Assembly (NCBI RefSeq): GCF_036323735.1
Contig: NC_086034.1
Span: forward strand, 16,312,501 to 16,376,500
Direction of reading: 5' to 3'
Origin: Rattus norvegicus
Lineage: Eukaryota > Chordata > Mammalia > Rodentia > Muridae
Length of the DNA stretch: 64,000 bases
Shown: positions 35,703-46,303 of the stretch, one piece after another
Layout of the letters: each line of letters begins with the position of its first letter
Numbering within the stretch: position 1 is the first letter of the stretch
Position numbers and translations under genes: made by a program
The notes under the pieces: generated by a model
What the model saw: only the letters and a program-made list of their open reading frames with translations
Database searches by the model: none
What the model was told of the DNA's origin: nothing

Positions 35703-36301
35703 ACAAACTACAGAGAATACACAGAGAGACAGCATACAATACTGGAGGAAAAAAAGAACAATTAAGAGAACCTGGAAAGTAAGGATTTTAAAGGATAAGT
35801 CACAAGCAATAATCATATTTGTTCCCACTTTTTGAACATGAGAGAAAATCCTATGATTGTATTTTATTTCCCATAAACTCTGGAAGAACTTTGAATGCTA
35901 TGAAGTCATTAAGAGCAGGTCTAAATAATGTTTCTAAAAGAATATAAGATTGAAAGAGTCAGGGAGAGTATGTCTCACAATCAAGACAAAGAAATACCTA
36001 TGCACAGAAATCATAAGCAGAAATTTCCGGAGCTTGCTAGACTGCTTCATTTTGTGTTCATAATAATCATTTTGTTGCCTTGAAACATGCAATAATTTTT
36101 AAATTCTGCTCCTCTGAGATAAAGACAAGTCAAACCAGGAAGAAACAAGGGCGCTTCCAGGAGCAATACAGACAAACATGTGACTCAGCAGACTCTGTGT
36201 CCTATCAGGTGTTTTGGTACTATGTGCTTTGAAGCAAGTGTCTACAATAAACACGTGCCCTAGAGGTTTCTTTTCAAGACTGAACATTTTGATAGCCCTC
36301 C
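35702..36301. other. Unique sequence, no gene seen
   Basis: AT-rich, short frames only. Confidence 0.45.
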
Positions 36302-36413
36302 TGTAATAGTTTGAATGCTGCCTCACTCCCTTCAAAGAGACATATTCATCATTCAAAGCCGAAACATGTTACCGTCACATTATTTAGAAAGAAGGTCTTT
36401 GTAGATATAATTG
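36302..36413 (+). repeat. Ancient LTR-like repeat, first part
   Basis: TGTAATAGTTTGAATG, CATATTCATCATTCAAAGCCGAAACATG, ATTATTTAGAAAGAAGGTCTTTGTAGATATAATT recall the start of an old mammalian MaLR/MER-type LTR (in which a TTTGGAGATAGGGCCTTT-like block is familiar). Its continuation appears at 40343 and 43265. Exact family not determined. Confidence 0.5.
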
Positions 36414-36642
36414 GTTTTTTTTTTCGTTTTTTTTTTTTCTTTTATTAACTTCAGTATTTCTTATTTACATTTTGAATGTTATTCCCTTTCCTGGTTTCTG
36501 GGCCAACATATCCCTAACCCCTCCACCTCCCCTTCTCTATGGGTGTTCCCCTCCCCATCCTCCCCCCATTACCACCCTCCCCCCAACACTCACATTCACT
36601 GGGGGTTCAGTCTTAGCAGGACCAAGGGCTTCCCCTTCCACT
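36414..36642 (-). mobile_element. Segment A: reversed L1 3' UTR with poly(T) head
   Basis: A T-rich start followed by TTATTAACTTCAGTATTTC and the CT/CC-rich complement of the G-rich tract, ending at ...TTCCCCTTCCACT, where it joins forward ORF2 text. The joint shares one or two bases with the normal L1 sequence on the other side. Confidence 0.85.
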
Positions 36643-38175
36643 ATGCTCTAAGATCAAGAATCGACAAATGGGATCTCATAAAACTGCAAAGCTTCTGTAA
36701 GGCAAAGGACATTGTGGTTAGGACAAAACGGCAACCAACAGATTGGGAAAAGATCTTTACCAATACTACAACAGATAGAGGCCTTATACCCAAAATATAC
36801 AAAGAACTAAAGAAGTTAGACCACAGGGAGACAAATAACCCTATTAAAAATAGGGTTCAGAGCTAAACAAAGAATTCACAGCTGAGGAATGCCGAATGGC
36901 TGAGAAACACCTAAAGAAATGTTCAACATCTTTAGTCATAAGGGAAATGCAAATCAAAACAACCCTGAGATTTCACCTCACACCAGTGAGAATGGCTAAG
37001 ATCAAAAACTCAGGTGACAGCACATGCTGATGAGGATGCGGAGAAAGAGGAACACTCCTCCATTGTTGGTGGAATTGCAGACTGGTATAACCATTCTGGA
37101 AATGAGTCTGGAGGTTCCTCAGAAAATTGGACATTGAACTGCCTGAGGATCCAGCTATACCTCTCTTGGGCATATACCCAAAAGATGCCCCAACGTATAA
37201 AAAAGACACGTGCTCCACTATGTTGATCGCAGCCTTATTTATAATAGCCAGAAGCTAGAAAGAACCCGGATGCCCTTCAACAGAGGAATGGATGCAGAAA
37301 ATGTGTACATCTACACAATGGAATATTACTCAGCCATCAAAAACAATGACTTTATGAAATTCGTAGGCAAATGGTTGGAAGTGGAAAATATCATCCTGAG
37401 TGAGGTAACCCAATCACAGAAAAACACACATGGTATGCACTCATTGATAAGTGGCTATTAGCCCAAATGCTTGAATTACCCTAGATGCCTAGAACACATG
37501 AAACTCAAGACGGATGATCAAAATGTGAATGCTTCACTCCTTCTTTAAAAGGGGAACAAGAATACCCTTGGCAGGGAATAGAGAGGCAAAGATTAAAACA
37601 GACACAGAAGGAACACCCATTCAGAGCCTGCCCCACATGTGGCCCATACCTATACAGCCATCCAATTAGACAAGATGGATGAAGCAAAGAAGTGCAGACC
37701 AACAGGAGCTGGATGTAGATCGCTCCTGAGAGACACAGCCAGAATACAGCAAACACAGAGGCGAATGCCAGCAGCAAACCACTGAACTGAGAATAGGACC
37801 CCCGTTGAAGGAATCAGAGAAAGAACTGGAAGAGCTTGAAGGGGCTCGAGACCCCATATGTACAACAATGCCAAGCAACCAGAGCTTCCAGGGACTAAGC
37901 CACTACCTAAAGACTATACATGGACTGACCCTGGACTCTGACCTCATAGGAAGCAATGAATATCCTAGTAAGAGCACCAGTGGAAGGGGAAGCCCTAGGT
38001 CCTGCTAAGACTGAACCCCCAGTGAACTAGATTGTTGGGGGGAGGGCGACAATGGGGGGAGGATGGGGAGGGTAACGCCCATAAGGAAGGGGAGGGGGGA
38101 GGGGGATGTTTGCCCGGAAACCGGGAAAGGGAATAACACTCGAAATGTATATAAGAAATACTCAAGTTAATAAAA

Positions 38176-38222
<47 letters not shown>

Positions 38223-38235
38223 AAATAAAATAAAA
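36643..38235 (+). mobile_element. Segment B: L1 from ORF2 C-terminus to an AAAT-rich tail
   Basis: Enters ORF2 at the RSRIDKWDL region, is frameshifted near 36848, reaches the ORF2 stop at 37459-37461 and continues through the whole 3' UTR. The tail became an (AAAT)n microsatellite at about 38170-38232. Confidence 0.88.
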
Positions 38236-38996
38236 GAGGAACAAGAATACCCTTGGCAGGGAATAGAGACGCAAAGATTAAAACAGACACAGAAGGAACA
38301 CCCATTCAGAGCCTGCCCCACATGTGGCCCATGCATATACAGCCACCAAACTAGATAAGATGGATAAAGCAAAGAAGTGCAGGCTGACAGGAACTGGATA
38401 TAGCTCTCTCCTGAGAGACACAGCCAAAATACAGCAAATACATAGGCGAACACCATCATTAAACCACTGAACTGAGAACGGGACCCCCGTTGAAGGAATC
38501 TTAGAAAGGACTGGGGTTGGGGATTTAGCTCAGTGGTAGAGCGCTTGCCTAGGAAGCGCAAGGCCCTGGGTTCGGTCCCCAGCTCCGAAAAAAAGAACCA
38601 AAAAAAAAAAAAAAAAAAAGAAAAAAAAGAAAGGACTGAAAGAGCTTGAAGGGGCTTGAGACCCCATATGAACAACAATGCCAACCAACCAGAGCGTCCA
38701 GGGACTAAGCCACCACCCAAAGACTATACGTGGACTGACCCTGGGCTCCAACAGCAATGAATAGCCTAGTAAGAGCACCAGTGGAAGGGGAAGCCCTTGG
38801 TCCTGCCAAGACTGAACCTCCAGTGAACGTGATTGTTGGGGGGAGGGCTATAATGGGGGGAGGATGGGGAGGGGAACACCCATAGAGAAGGGAAGGGGGA
38901 AGGGTTAGGGAGATGTTGGCCTGGAAACCCGGGAAGGGGAATAACAATCGAAATGCAAATAAGAAATACCTAATTTAATAAAGATGAAAAAAAAAA
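38236..38996 (+). mobile_element. Segment C: L1 3' UTR of a second subfamily, hit by an ID
   Basis: Starts at GAGGAACAAGAATACCC directly after TAAAA, the point where the L1 3' UTR normally has TTTAAAAGGGGAACAAG. More diverged than B and D. Ends in an A-run at about 38985-38996. The ID SINE at 38514-38627 is a later insertion. Confidence 0.85.
38514..38627 (+). mobile_element. Young ID SINE inside L1 segment C
   Basis: Consensus-like ID body with A and B boxes and a long A-rich tail. The 11-bp duplication AGAAAGGACTG lies at 38503-38513 and 38628-38638 without mismatch. Confidence 0.93.
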
Positions 38997-40328
38997 GAAA
39001 TGTTCAACATCTTTAGTCATAAGGGAAATGCAAATCAAAACAACCCTGAGATTTCACCTCACACCAGTGAGAATGGCTAAGATCAAAAACTCAGGTGACA
39101 GCAAATACTGGCGAGGATGTGGAGAAAGAGGAACACTCCTCCATTGTTGGTGGAATTGCAGACTGGTACAACCGTTCTGGAAATCAGTCTGGAGGTTCCT
39201 CAGAAAATTGGACATTGAACTACCTGAGGACCCAGCTATACCTCTCTTGGGCATATACCCAAAAGATGCCCCAACATATAAAAAAGACACATGCTCCATT
39301 ATGTTCATCGCAGCCTTATTTATAATAGCCAGAAGCTGGAAAGAACCCAGATGCCCTTCAACAGAGGAATGGATACAGAAAATGTGGTACATCTACACAA
39401 TGGAATATTACTCAGCTATCAAAAACAATGACTTTATGAATTCATAGGCAAATGGAGGGAACTGAAAAATATCATGCTGTGTGAGGTAACCCAATCACAG
39501 AAAAACACAGATGGTATGCACTCATTTATAAGTGGCTATTAGCCCAAATGCTTGAATTACCCTAGATGCCTAGAACACATGAAACTCAAGACAGATGACC
39601 AAAAATGCGAATGCTTCACTCCTTCTTTAAAAGGGGAATAAGAATACCCTTGGCAAGGAATAGAGAGGCAAAGATTAAAACAGACACAGAAGGAACACCC
39701 ATTCAGAGCCTGCCCCACATGTGGCCCATGCATATACAGTCATCCAATTAGACAAGATGGATGAAGCAAAGAAGTGCAGGCCGACAGGAGCCGGATGTAG
39801 ATCTCTCCTGAGAGACACAGCCAGAATACAGCAAACACAGAGGCGAATGCCTACAGCAAACCACTGAACTGAGAATAGGACCCCCGTTGAAGGAATCAGA
39901 GAAAGAACTGGAAGAGCTTGAAGGGGCTCGAGACCCCATATGTACAACAATGCCAAGCAACCAGAGCTTCCAGGGTCTAAGCCACTACCTAAAGACTATA
40001 CATGGACTGACCCTGGACTCTGACCTCATAGGTAGCAATGAATAGCCTAGTAAGAGCACCAGTGGAAGGGGAAGCCCTAGGTCCTCCTAAGACTGAACCC
40101 CCAGTGAACTAGATTGTTAGGGGGAGGGTGGCAAGGGGGGGAGGATGGGGAGGGGGACGGCCATAAAGAAGGGAGGAGGGGGATGTTTGCCCGGAAACCA
40201 GGAAAGGGAATAACACTCGAAATGTATATACGAAATACTCAAGTTAATAAACAAAAGGGGGGGACAAGAATACCCTTGGCAGGGAATGGGGAGGCAAAGA
40301 TTAAAACAGAGGCAGAAGGAACCCCATA
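38997..40328 (+). mobile_element. Segments D and E: L1 ORF2 C-terminus to tail, then a 72-base 3' UTR piece
   Basis: D begins at GAAATGTTCAAC directly after an A-run (the normal L1 context is CTAAAGAAATGTTC). An in-frame 139-codon stretch (39028-39447) covers the Cys cluster and MFIAALFIIARSWKEPR, ending early by frameshift, with the natural stop at 39540-39542. D ends AATAAACAAAAG. E follows with GGGACAAGAATACCCTTGG up to GAACCCCA, where the duplication begins. Confidence 0.85.
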
Positions 40329-40342
40329 TGTAGATATAATTG

Positions 40343-40454
40343 TTAATAGTGTCTCATCCAGTTTGTCCTTGTAGAAGAGAAAGGAGAAAAAAGACAGAGA
40401 TAAGAGGGTCATGTGGGAGCTGAAGAGAGGGCAAATGTCTGGGGTGAAGATAAA
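40343..40454 (+). repeat. Ancient LTR-like repeat, middle part
   Basis: TTGTCCTTGTAGAAGAGAAAGGAGAAAAAAGACAGAGATAAGAGG corresponds to the 'tgtccttataagaagagga...gacacagagac' stretch that follows the 36302 part in intact copies of this repeat type. It starts exactly where the composite L1 ends. Confidence 0.5.
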
Positions 40455-40521
40455 AGCATTTACTAATCAAGTGTGAGGATCTGAATCCAAATCCTAGTAA
40501 CTATGTAAAGAAATGGACATA
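40455..40521 (+). repeat. SINE fragment (ID/B4 head)
   Basis: AGCATTTACTAATCAAGTGTGAGGATCTGAATCCAAATCCTAGTAACTATGTAAA resembles the first half of a B4/ID-B1 SINE. It stops where the U6 sequence starts. Confidence 0.5.
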
Positions 40522-40628
40522 GTCTTCACTTTGGCAGCACATATACTAAAATTAGAATGATATGGTGAATATTAGGATGACCACTGTGCAAGGATGGCAT
40601 ACCAGTTAATGAAGCATTCCATATTTTT
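40522..40628 (+). pseudogene. U6 snRNA pseudogene
   Basis: The whole length of U6 is present, from a GTCTTCACTTT head (normally GTGCTCGCTTC) to the CCATATTTTT end. GCAGCACATATACTAAAATT and GCAAGGATG are kept. The catalytic ACAGAGA box reads ATGGTGA and the AGC triad that follows reads AGG, so it cannot work in the spliceosome. U6 retrocopies are common in mammals. What is notable here is that L1 sequence begins within about three bases of the U6 3' end. Confidence 0.93.
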
Positions 40629-43190
40629 AAAATAACAGTAATTAACAGTCACTGGTTATTAATATCTCCCAACATCTATGAATACAATTCCCCAATAAAA
40701 AGACGTGCTAACAAAGTCGTTGTGTAAACAGGATCCATCGTTCTGCTGCACATAAACACTTCAACAACAATGATAGACATTACCTCAGAGTACAGGGACA
40801 GAAATATTATTTCCAAGCCATTGGATCCAAGAAACAAGCTGGATTAGCCATTCTAATATCTAATAAAATAAACTTTCACCTAAAATTAATCAAAAGAGGT
40901 GCAGGAAACTTCATATTCATTAAAGAAAACCAATCAAGATAGCATCTCCATTCTAAATATTTATGCTACAAATATAAGGGCATCCACATTTGTAAAAGAA
41001 AAATTAATAAAGTTTAAATCATACATCGAACTCCATACACTAATAATGAGAGACTTCAACATTCCACTCAGACGACTTGACAGGTCTTTGAGACAGAAAC
41101 AAAACAGAAATGAAACTAAAAGAGGTTATGGATCAAATGAACCAAACAGATACTTACAGAACATTTCATCCAAAAAAAAGAATATAGCTTCTTCTCAGCA
41201 CTTCATAGAACCTTCTCCAAAACTGACAATAAAGCAAATCTCAACAGATACAGGAAAATTGAAAGAACACTTTGCATCCTGTCTGGCCGTCATGGATTAA
41301 AGCTGGACATCAACAACAATAGAAACAACAGAAAGTCTACATACTTGTGGAAACTGAACAACTCTCTATTCAGTAATCACTGGGTCAGGAAAGAAATAAA
41401 GAAGAAATTAAAGACTTTCTAGAATTTAATGAATATGAAGGCATGATATATGCAAACTTATGAGACACAATGAAAGCAATGCTAAGAGGAAAGGTCATAG
41501 CACTAAGTGCCTTCATAAAGAAATTGGAGAGTCTACATACTAACCATTTAAAAGTATACCTGAAAACTCTAGAGAAAAAGCAAACACACCCAAGAGGAGT
41601 AAATAGCAGGAAAAATCAAAATCAGAGTTGAAATTAATCAACTAGAAATAAAGGAAACAATATAAACAATCAATAAAACCAAGAGCTTGTTCTGTAAGAA
41701 TATCAAGATAAACCAGCCCATATCCATACTGACTAAAAGGCCAAGAGACAGTACCCAAATTAGCAAATGCAGAAATGAAAAGGGAAACATAACAATAGAT
41801 ACTGAGAAAATCCAATGAATGATTAGGTCTTACTTCCAAGGCCTATACTCCACAAAATTGGAAAATATAAGTGAGTTTCTTAATGGATACCACTTACCAA
41901 AGTTAAACAAGACTAATAAACTATTTAAACAACCTTATAACCACTAAGGAAATAGAAGTAGTCATTAAAAGTATCCCATCCCCCACCCCCCGATAAATGC
42001 CTAGAGCCAAATTGTTTTAGTATTGATTTCTATCAGACTTTCAAAGAAGAGATAATACCAATACTCCTCACACTATTCCATAAAATAGGAACAGAAGGAA
42101 TATTGCCAAACTCTTTCGATGTGGAGGAGTACAAACTTGTATAACCATGCTGGAAATCAATTTGGCATTTTCTCAGAAAATTGGGAATAGTTCTATCTCA
42201 AGACCCAGCTATACTACTCCTCAGCACATACCCAAAATATGTACCAACATCCCACAAGGACACTTGCTCAACTATGCTCATTGAATGTTTATACGTAATA
42301 GCTAGAAACTGGAAACAACCTATATGTCCCTCAACTGAAGAATGGATAAAGAAAATATGGTTTGTTACATAATGGAATACTACTCAGCTACTAAAAGTAA
42401 GGACATCATGAATTTTGTAGGCAAATGGATGGACCTAGAAAATGTCCTGAGTGAAGTAATCCATAACCATAAGGACACATATGGTATATACTCACTTATG
42501 AGTAGATACTAACTGAAAAGTCTGTATGCTACCATCTACTGACCCAAAGAAAGCAAATAACAAGGAGGAACCAAGAGAGGATGCTAGAATATTTCTCAGG
42601 AGATAAAATAAAATAGATATCAGAGGTGGATAGAGGGAGAGAATTATGTGGGAGAGAAGATAAAGAGGGTAACTGTTGGGGGATTAGGTACAGGGAGATC
42701 AGGGGAGAGGGAACAGAAATCAGCGGTGGGCAATGGACAGGGTATACATCTCCATCCAAACTAACCTGGGACAGACAAGCCCCAGGGAGTCTATGTGGGT
42801 GACTAGCTAAGACTTATAACAGTGTGGGATATCAAGCGCAAAGTTGCCACTTCCTGTAGCCAGTGGAAGAATAAGGACAGCAACCCACCCATAAAAAAAC
42901 ATCAACCCAAAACATGTCCTACATACAAGATGTGAAGGGCTAAAGATGGAGCAGAGAAAGGAATGGCCAACCCATGACCAGCCCAAATTAAGACCCATCT
43001 CATGGGCAAGAACTAATCCCTAACATTATTAATAACACTGTTATCCTTGCAGACAAGATACTAGCGTAACTGTCCTCTGAGAAGCTCCACCCAGAAGCCA
43101 ATAGAAACAGATTCAGAGACCCACAGTCAAACATTGGGTGGAGTTCAACCTTGTGGAAAAGTTGGGGTAAGGATTGAAGGACCCTTCCCT
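40629..43190 (+). mobile_element. Old L1 (Lx-like) joined to the U6 3' end, internally deleted
   Basis: Starts at the very beginning of ORF2 (AATAACAG-...-TTAATATCTCCCAACATC), with no ORF1 or 5' UTR. Endonuclease and early RT regions run, with many lesions, to about 42115. The text then jumps to the C-terminal region (GAGTACAAACTTGTATAACCATGCTGG), a loss of about 1.9 kb relative to the full-length copy. ORF2 ends near 42508. An older 3' UTR follows (CTCCACCCAGAAGCCAATAG, GGATTGAAGG) and fades into a CT-rich tract near 43190 without a poly(A). Confidence 0.82.
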
Positions 43191-43203
43191 TCCCCCTCTC
43201 CCT

Positions 43204-43208
<5 letters not shown>

Positions 43209-43262
<54 letters not shown>
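43209..43262. repeat. (TC)27 microsatellite
   Basis: Uninterrupted TC units after a C/T-rich lead-in (43187-43208). Confidence 0.95.
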
Positions 43263-43264
<2 letters not shown>

Positions 43265-43265
<1 letters not shown>

Positions 43266-43470
43266 GCAGCCATCATTTTAAGAATATTAGGAGTCACAGG
43301 AGCTGAAAGATGCAGGAAATAATTCTCCCCTTGGGACGTAAAGGGGAGAACCACCTGCAGACATCTCAGTTTGGCACTTCTGGTTTCTAAGACTATGATA
43401 GAAGATGCTATTTTAAGATGCTAAATTTGTGATAACTCATTATACAGCCCCTGGGAGAGCAACAGACACC
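43265..43470 (+). repeat. Ancient LTR-like repeat, last part
   Basis: ATTCTCCCCTTGGGACG, CTGCAGACATCTCAGTTTGGCACTTCTGG and GATGCTATTTTAAGATGCTAAATTTGTGATAACTCATTATACAGCCCC match the end of the same old LTR type (compare 'ttgttttaagccactaaatttgtggtaatttgttacagcag'). It completes the 36302 and 40343 parts in order. Confidence 0.6.
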
Positions 43471-44262
43471 CATTGTCTATCTAAGAGTAATAGACAAGCT
43501 GCAGCCCTTTATGTCCTTTTTCGAAAGAAAACTGAAATGTTTACAGATTAAAAGGCCATGTCCAGACCTGGTGAGAGAGAGACCCAACCGCCTGGTCAGG
43601 TGGGCACTCCTGAGGCTGCAGAGCGGAAGAGACCACCAACACTGCTCACCCCTGCCCACATCCCTGGCCCAAGAGGAAACTGTATAAGGCCTCTGGGCTC
43701 CCGTGGGGGAGGGCCCAGGAGCGGCAGGACACCTGCCTGAGACACCGCCAGAACCTGAAAGAAACAGACGGGATAAACAGTTCTCTGTACCCAAATCCCA
43801 TGGGAGGGAGAGCTAAACCTTCAGAGAGGCAGACAAGCCTGGGAAACCAGAAGAGACTGCTCCCTGCACACACATCTCGGACGCCAGAGGAAAAAGCCAA
43901 AGACCATCTGGAACCCTGGTGCACTGAAGCTCCCGGAAGGGGCGGCACAGGTCTTCCTGGTTGCTGCCGCTGCAGAGAGCCCCTGGGCAGCACCCCACGA
44001 GCGAACTTGAGCCTAGGGACCACAGGTAAGACCAAATTTTCTGCTGCAAGAAAGCTGCCTGGTGAACTCAAGACACAGGCCCACAGGAACAGCTGAAGAC
44101 CTGTAGAGAGGAAAAACTACACGCCCGAAAGCAGAACACTCTGTCCCCATAACTGACTGAAAGAGAGGAAAACAGGTCTACAGCACTCCTGACACACAGG
44201 CTTATACGACAGTCTAGCCACTGTCAGAAATAGCAGAACAAAGTAACACTAGAGATAATCTG

Positions 44263-45336
44263 ATGGCGAGAGGCAAGCGCAGGAACCCAAGCAACAGAAA
44301 CCAAGACTACGTGGCATCATCGGAGCCCAATTCTCCCACCAAAACAAACATGGAATATCCAAACACACCAGAAAAGCAAGATCTAGTTTCAAAATCATAT
44401 TTGATCATGATGCTGGAGGACTTCAAGAAAGACATGAACACACTTAGGGAAACACAGGAAAACATTAATAAACAAGAGGAAGCCTACAGAGAGGAATCGC
44501 AAAAATCCCTGAAAGAATTCCAGGAAAACACAATCAAACAGTTGAAGAAATTAAAAATGGAAATAGAAGCAATCAAGAAAGAACACATGGAAACAACCCT
44601 GGATATAGAAAACCAAAAGAAGAGACAAGGAGCTGTAGATACAAGCTTCACCAACAGAATACAAGAGATGGAAGAGAGAATCTCAGGAGCAGAAGATTCC
44701 ATAGAAATCATTAACTCAACTGTCAAAGATAATGTAAAGCGGAAAAAGCTACTGGTCCAAAACATACAGGAAATCCAGGACTCAATGAGAAGATCAAACC
44801 TAAGGACAATAGGTATAGAAGAGAGTGAAGACTCCCAGCTCAAAGGACCAGTAAATATCTTCAACAAAATCATAGAAGAAAACTTCCCTAACCTAAAAAA
44901 AGAGATACCCATAGACATACAAGAAGCCTACAGAACTCCAAATAGATTGGACCAGAAAAGAAACACCTCCTGTCACATAATTGTCAAAACACCAAACGCA
45001 CAAAATAAAGAAAGAATATTAAAAGCAGTAAGGGAAAAAGGTCAAGTAACATATAAAGGGAGACCTATCAGAATCACACCAGACTTCTCACCAGAAACTA
45101 TGAAGGCCAGAAGATCCTGGACTGATGTCATACAGACCCTAAGAGAACACAAATGCCAGCCCAGGTTACTGTATCCAGCAAAACTCTCAATTAACATTGA
45201 TGGAGAAACCAAGATATTCCATGACAAAACCAAATTTACACAATATCTTTCTGCAAATCCAGCACTACAAAGGATAATAAATGGTAAAGCCCAACATAAG
45301 GAGGCAAGCTATACCCTAGAAGAAGCAAGAAACTAA
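44263..45336 (+). CDS. L1 ORF1 protein, intact, short coiled coil
   Basis: 357 residues from ATG 44263 to TAA 45334-45336. Same protein as at 14585 but 16 residues shorter, all in the coiled coil: where the other copy has a second 22-residue unit after KKD, this one has MNTLRETQEN and then joins NINKQEEAYREESQK. RRM (NLRTIGIEESED) and C-terminal domain (REHKCQPRLLYPAKL) are complete. In this element ORF1p would be the only full-length product. Expression is unknown. Confidence 0.95.
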   Translation: MARGKRRNPSNRNQDYVASSEPNSPTKTNMEYPNTPEKQDLVSKSYLIMMLEDFKKDMNTLRETQENINKQEEAYREESQKSLKEFQENTIKQLKKLKMEIEAIKKEHMETTLDIENQKKRQGAVDTSFTNRIQEMEERISGAEDSIEIINSTVKDNVKRKKLLVQNIQEIQDSMRRSNLRTIGIEESEDSQLKGPVNIFNKIIEENFPNLKKEIPIDIQEAYRTPNRLDQKRNTSCHIIVKTPNAQNKERILKAVREKGQVTYKGRPIRITPDFSPETMKARRSWTDVIQTLREHKCQPRLLYPAKLSINIDGETKIFHDKTKFTQYLSANPALQRIINGKAQHKEASYTLEEARN

Positions 45337-45395
45337 TCGTCTTGGCAACAAAACAAAGAGAATGAAAGCACACAAACATAACCTCACATCCAAAT

Positions 45396-45557
45396 ATGAA
45401 TATAACAGGAAGCAATAATCACAATTCCTTAATATCTCTCAATATCAATGGCCTCAACTCCCCAATAAAAAGACATAGATTAACAAACTGGATACGCAAC
45501 GAGGACCCTGCATTCTGCTGCCTACAGGAAACACACCTCAGAGTGTGCACTCATTGA
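45396..45557 (+). pseudogene. L1 ORF2 remnant, 53 codons
   Basis: ATG at 45396, endonuclease start (SLNINGLNSPIKRHR) through QETHLR, then after the deletion VCTH and a stop at 45555-45557. It retains the first Asn and Glu active-site positions only; no endonuclease or RT can be made. Confidence 0.93.
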
Positions 45558-46303
45558 TAGGTGGCTATTAGCCCAAATGCTTGAATTACCCTAGATCCCT
45601 AGAACAAACGAAACTCAAGACGGATGATCAAAATGTGAATGCTTCACTCCTTCTTTAAATGAGGAAAAAGAATACCCTTGGCAGGGAAGGGAGAGGCAAA
45701 GATTAAAACAGAGAGACTTAAGGAACACCCATTCAGACCCTGCCCCACATGGGGCCCATACATATACAGCCACCCAATTAGACAAGATGGATGAAGCAAA
45801 GAAGTGCAGACCGACAGGAGCCGGATGTAGATCGCTCCTAAGAGACACAGCCAGAATACAGCAAATACAGAGGCGAATGCCAGCAGCAAACCACTGAACT
45901 GAGAATAGGTCCCCCGTTGAAGGAATCACAGAAAGAACTGGAAGAGCTTGAAGGGGCTCGAGACCCCAAAAGTACAACAATGCCAAGCAACCAGAGCTTC
46001 CAGGGACTAAGCCACTACCTAAAGACTATACATGGACTGACCCTGGACTCTGACCCCATAGGTAGCAATGAATATCCTAGTAAGAGCACCAGTGGAAGGG
46101 GAAGCCCTGGGTCCTGCTAAGACTGAACCCCCAGTGAACTAGTCTATGGGGGGAGGGCGGCAATGGGGGGAGGGTTGGGAGAGGAACACCCATAAGGAAG
46201 GGGAGGGGGGAGGGGGATATTTGCCCGGAAACCAGGAAAGGGAATAACACTCGAAATGTATATAAGAAATACTCAAGTTAATAAAAAAAAAAGGCCATGT
46301 CCA

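Larger units (their letters stand above)
36414..40328. mobile_element. Composite insertion: five L1 3' segments inside one 14-bp duplication
   Basis: TGTAGATATAATTG occurs exactly at 36400-36413 and 40329-40342, and the ancient repeat resumes after it. Between them are five L1 pieces: A 36414-36642 reversed with a poly(T) head; B 36643-38235 forward, ORF2 C-terminus to tail; C 38236-38996 forward, 3' UTR; D 38997-40256 forward, ORF2 C-terminus to tail; E 40257-40328 forward, 3' UTR fragment. A and C share one subfamily 3' UTR (CCCATAGAGAAGGG, GTTAGGGA-ATGTTGGCC); B and D share another (CCATAAGGAAGGGG or similar, GGGGGATGTTTGCCCGG). I find no separate duplications around the inner pieces. A young ID lies inside C. 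Confidence 0.8.
43565..46288 (+). mobile_element. LINE-1 with intact ORF1 and a large ORF2 deletion
   Basis: Flanked by AAAAGGCCATGTCCA at 43550-43564 and 46289-46303, no mismatch. The insertion site TT|AAAA is the classic L1 endonuclease target. The 5' UTR lacks only about 50 bases relative to the full-length copy. ORF1 is open. About 3.65 kb from early ORF2 to just before the ORF2 stop is missing at 45543. The 3' UTR (about 45570-46288) and tail are complete. Confidence 0.96.

Noticed and set aside
36414..40328. Ordinary twin-primed (5'-inverted) L1
   Set aside because: The reversed piece carries the poly(T) and the forward part has several tails of its own from two subfamilies; twin priming of one RNA cannot explain this.
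40522..40628. Functional U6 gene
   Set aside because: ACAGAGA box and AGC triad are mutated, and it is embedded in L1/SINE sequence.
45540..45560. Spliced L1 RNA as the origin of the ORF2 deletion
   Set aside because: The removed segment, judged from the full-length copy, does not start with GT or end with AG at the joint.
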